From NCBI RefSeq assembly GCF_963576545.1, contig NC_083651.1, positions 24,741,748 to 24,805,747 on the forward strand: DNA of 64,000 nt, given 5' to 3'. This document shows, one piece after another, positions 60,801-64,000 of the stretch; position 1 is the stretch's first letter; each line of letters opens with the position of its first letter. Source of the stretch: Limanda limanda (taxonomy: Eukaryota > Chordata > Actinopteri > Pleuronectiformes > Pleuronectidae). The notes under the pieces were generated by a model. That model had not been told where the DNA came from. It was given only the letters and a program-made list of their open reading frames with translations, and made no database searches. Made by a program: the position numbers and the translations under genes.

Positions 60801-63800
60801 TAAATCAGACACACATTTTCATTTGAATTTCATCATTTCGCAGGTTATCACAGTGACTCATCATTAGTCACCAGCATCAGCTGCGAGTGCAGACCTTTGT
60901 TTCAATCGTTCACTCAGAGGATGAGTGTTTGATAAAAGATAAGGTCAAAAGTGGTGGAGGCACAATGGTTGTTTTTCTGCAGCCGAGCAGGATTTGTGTG
61001 CAGGGTGCAGCATCCTGACAAGCCAAGCTGGCAATTATCATCAGGCAGGAGCAAAAATTACAGCCATACCTATATGATTGCACACTATCGCCTTTCAGCA
61101 GAGCTGGGTGCATACAGCCTGGAAAATACAGCTTGCTCTCCGTCTGGAGGCTTTTTTATTGTACAAAGTGTATTATATTCTACCTACACACACTCAACTG
61201 TACATATGATACACGTAGGACAGGAGGACCTGAGAGGCAGTACTATTTTAGCAAGTTCAGTAAGGGTGTATGTAGGCCAGCGTGTGCAAGTGAGTGCAGT
61301 GGCCGTTCAGCTATAGGCCATATTATTATGGGCTTGTCTTTCTCTCTCTCTCATGCGTAGCACCTCTCATATGTTCTCTATAACCAGGTAAAGCTGTGTT
61401 CTGTTGTCTGGGGGAGTCTGTCTTTCCAGGTGTTTGGCCTTGTCTGCTCAGTGCTCAGCACGTAAAGGTCCCTATTATATATATTAGACATCTTATAACA
61501 AAGAGGTGAACTGAACTACATAACATGATTCAGCCAAATACGAAGTGATGGTGAAATAAGGCTGCTTTAAAAACTATATGCTGTTTCCATCTGTAACCAT
61601 AAAGACGTATTTAAGATCATTTTAAGGTATGTCTCTGAAGATTACCGTCCACATCTCAGTTATGAAATGCTCTACTCTCATGTTTAGGTGCAGTTGGAAG
61701 GTGGATTAAATACAAACGGTGTTCCTTTTTATGTAAAAAAAAAACGCTTTAGACATATTAACAAATGTCGAATGAGTTAATATACTTATTTAGACAAAAG
61801 CCAAGAATAAACACAATCCCAAATTGTTTTTTTACTTTATTTGAATGTATCACTTTACAATTACTTTTATAATTAATAAGGAACATAACTGCTTATTCAT
61901 GGTCTGTGATTTATTTTCAAATGTCGCATAACTTTTACACGGATTAACTTCCATTCAATAATATCTATTACGCTTATTAAAACATTTCAGTGAGATAACA
62001 GAAATAAGATCATTCATCGCACAAGTTTAATCTTCACTTTTTAACAGATATGATATTTCTAGTCACTCATATTGAATGTTCAAAATAAAATAAAATCGGT
62101 GTATCCTGTTGCAAATATATTTTAGTAGCGTCTCATATTTTGAATTCTGAAGATAGCTTCCGTTACCGATGAATTCTTCAATAATAATATTTATCTTATT
62201 AGATCAATCATTTAAGGTTGAATTGCATAGGGTCTTCAAAACAATTAGTTACTCAGCAAAAACAATATGTTTTTTTGGGGGGAATATATTCTTCAATAGG
62301 CTGATTTGACATTGAGTCTTTTTTCTTGTGTTAACGTAAGTCGTGTACATGCTTTGCACTTGAATGCCACCTTGCATTAAACATTTACCTTCACGATAAA
62401 AATATAATATTTTTAAATGAAAAAAACATACATGGACATATTTCTGCTTTTTCCCGTTGAGTGGTTTGTTCTCAGTGTGTCTCATCCTTCGGTGTTTGAG
62501 TGAGTGCGAGCAGCTGGTCACTGAGAGTTCACCCGGCGACAGAGAGAAAGAGTCAGAGAATTAGAGAAGTTGTGTGCAACAGAAATACTGAGGAATGGAG
62601 AGAGCAGAGGAAATCACATTCAAATGCACACAAATCAAACTCACCTCATGGTGTATTTTTGTAACATTGGGGCTTGGAAAAAGTTGAAAGGGCTGTGTGG
62701 AAAAAAGGTAATGCACTTTCATAGTGCCATGTGTATGTGGCATTTCAGCCGGCAATTGCCAGAAAGAGCTGCTCTGCCCTTTTCCATCACACCTTTAAGT
62801 CCACACTTCAATCACAGGGCTGGAGTAGTATTTTCTCTGACATGCTGCCCTCCGGTGCTTTTCCATGTCCTGGCCTCTCACGCAGGAAAGTTCACACTTT
62901 ATACCAATGACAGCCTCGGGCTCCTAACCTTGTTCAGAGGAGAGATTCAACAGGTGAACACCTTGGACTCCTTTAATTTGCCTTGGGTATTCATTTTTCC
63001 CCAGTGAGCAGGGAGTGAAGTTTCAGAGGAGCACTGACCTTAAAAGGTGTTGTAAGAAACCGAGCAGCCATAACCGAGCATGCATCACACATTCAGGTCC
63101 TCGTGCCATAACAAAGACGCGTGTACACATTTAGTAAAGTGAGTGAAGTTAAATGTATGTAACTAAAATACAATATAAGTTTGTCTCCACATACAAATTG
63201 AAAAAAAGTTATGTGAAATCCAAATCAGGTTCGCAATGATCTATTTTGAAGGGTTTAAAAAATAATAAGCCCCCTTTTAAAATGTATTTTATAATTTCAT
63301 CAAATTTTCTGCAAACAAAAAAGGTGAACTTTGTGAACTTAAATGGTTAATGTGTTTTTTATTTCATTTGTATATTGTAAAAACAAATGTTTATTTTGAC
63401 TGACTGTTCCATTTTTATAATTAGTTATTCCAACAAATACATTTATTTAATTAAATATTAAATATAATTCCTCCACATGAAGGGTTGAACTTGAAAAGTA
63501 GAATTCTTATTGTAGAAAACGTGTGATTAAATAATATATACATTAAATGCTATATCAAAATTGTCAGAGTTAAAATAGAACATTTTTAAAGTTTACATTC
63601 TTTCAAATTTAAGATCTATTTTAAATTGTAGAAAAGTATGTTTTAAATTGTATATTATTCAAATAATATTAGATTTTTTTATAATGACATATTTTTGTCG
63701 CAATTCAAATTTTAAGTAAACTAACCCGAACCCTAACCATGAATCTAGACGGAAGGAAAAACACCTTCGACAACTTAGGTGACGCTATGTGAATTGTTCA

Positions 63801-64000
63801 ATAAAAAATAATTGTTTTTATGAAAACAAAGCATCATTCTATTATAGCTATGATTTAAAATGTATTAAATGAGACAGGCGTGCATTATGAAGATAGTTGG
63901 CTGTATTACATCATATACGATGAAAAATTGTTACAGTTCATAAAATCGTGGCCTTGATTCAGACGTGAGTTTTTCACTCCACATTGCATGTTTCATCAAA
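57801..64000. other. Noncoding stretch to the window end
   Basis: No gene, RNA or repeat recognised. The last kilobases are strongly AT-rich. A 145-codon frame at 62570-63007 has no domain or splice context I can support. Confidence 0.45.

Noticed and set aside
62570..63007. 145-codon plus-strand frame
   Set aside because: No recognisable domain, no splice or promoter context; chance length is possible.

Overview
The window looks like a piece of intergenic DNA from a ray-finned (teleost) fish. The evidence is AT-rich single-copy sequence without long host reading frames, long GT/CA microsatellites, and many fragments of repeats typical of fish: L2-type LINE 3' ends with their stem-loop tail, a tRNA-derived SINE, a foldback MITE with TTAA-like ends, and Ty3/gypsy elements. 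I found no host protein-coding exon I could defend and no functional RNA gene. Every long reading frame that can be explained belongs to a retroelement, a microsatellite or a minisatellite.

Layout. 1-2295 is AT-rich with one L2-like tail. 2296-5148 is an old, internally deleted, minus-strand Ty3/gypsy element; it keeps both LTRs, a tRNA-Leu-type primer site, a broken gag with a recognisable zinc knuckle, a protease remnant and a piece of reverse transcriptase. 5149-20400 is mostly unrecognised noncoding DNA with microsatellites, one LINE tail, possible DNA-transposon remnants and stretches that could be conserved enhancers. 20400-27245 is a graveyard of LINE pieces (ORF1-like, two degenerate RT regions, one clear L2 3' end). 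27246-38437 has a second L2 3' fragment, a foldback MITE and two tRNA-like sequences.

38438-43508 is the most informative part, a three-layer nest. A dispersed repeat was hit by a minus-strand tRNA-derived SINE (TSD TAGTA). The SINE was then hit, inside its pol III A box, by a young chromodomain LTR retrotransposon (38839-43373, minus strand, TSD TCAGC). A related copy of the outer repeat at 49198-49492 lacks both insertions and serves as an empty-site reference. The young element has LTRs that match by eye except for minisatellite unit number, a 924-codon pol frame with all catalytic motifs, and a 10-nt primer site complementary to its own predicted transcript 5' end. That is the self-priming signature of the Tf1/sushi group. 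Its gag is cut short by a deletion that also removed protease, so it looks like a recent, probably non-autonomous insertion.

43509-64000 is again largely unrecognised noncoding DNA with a few dispersed repeats and possible conserved noncoding blocks.

Within the young element, the LTR TATA box drives a transcript whose 5' end can pair with the primer site, pol supplies reverse transcriptase, RNase H and integrase, and the chromodomain probably guides integration. Gag and protease would have to come from an intact relative elsewhere in the genome.
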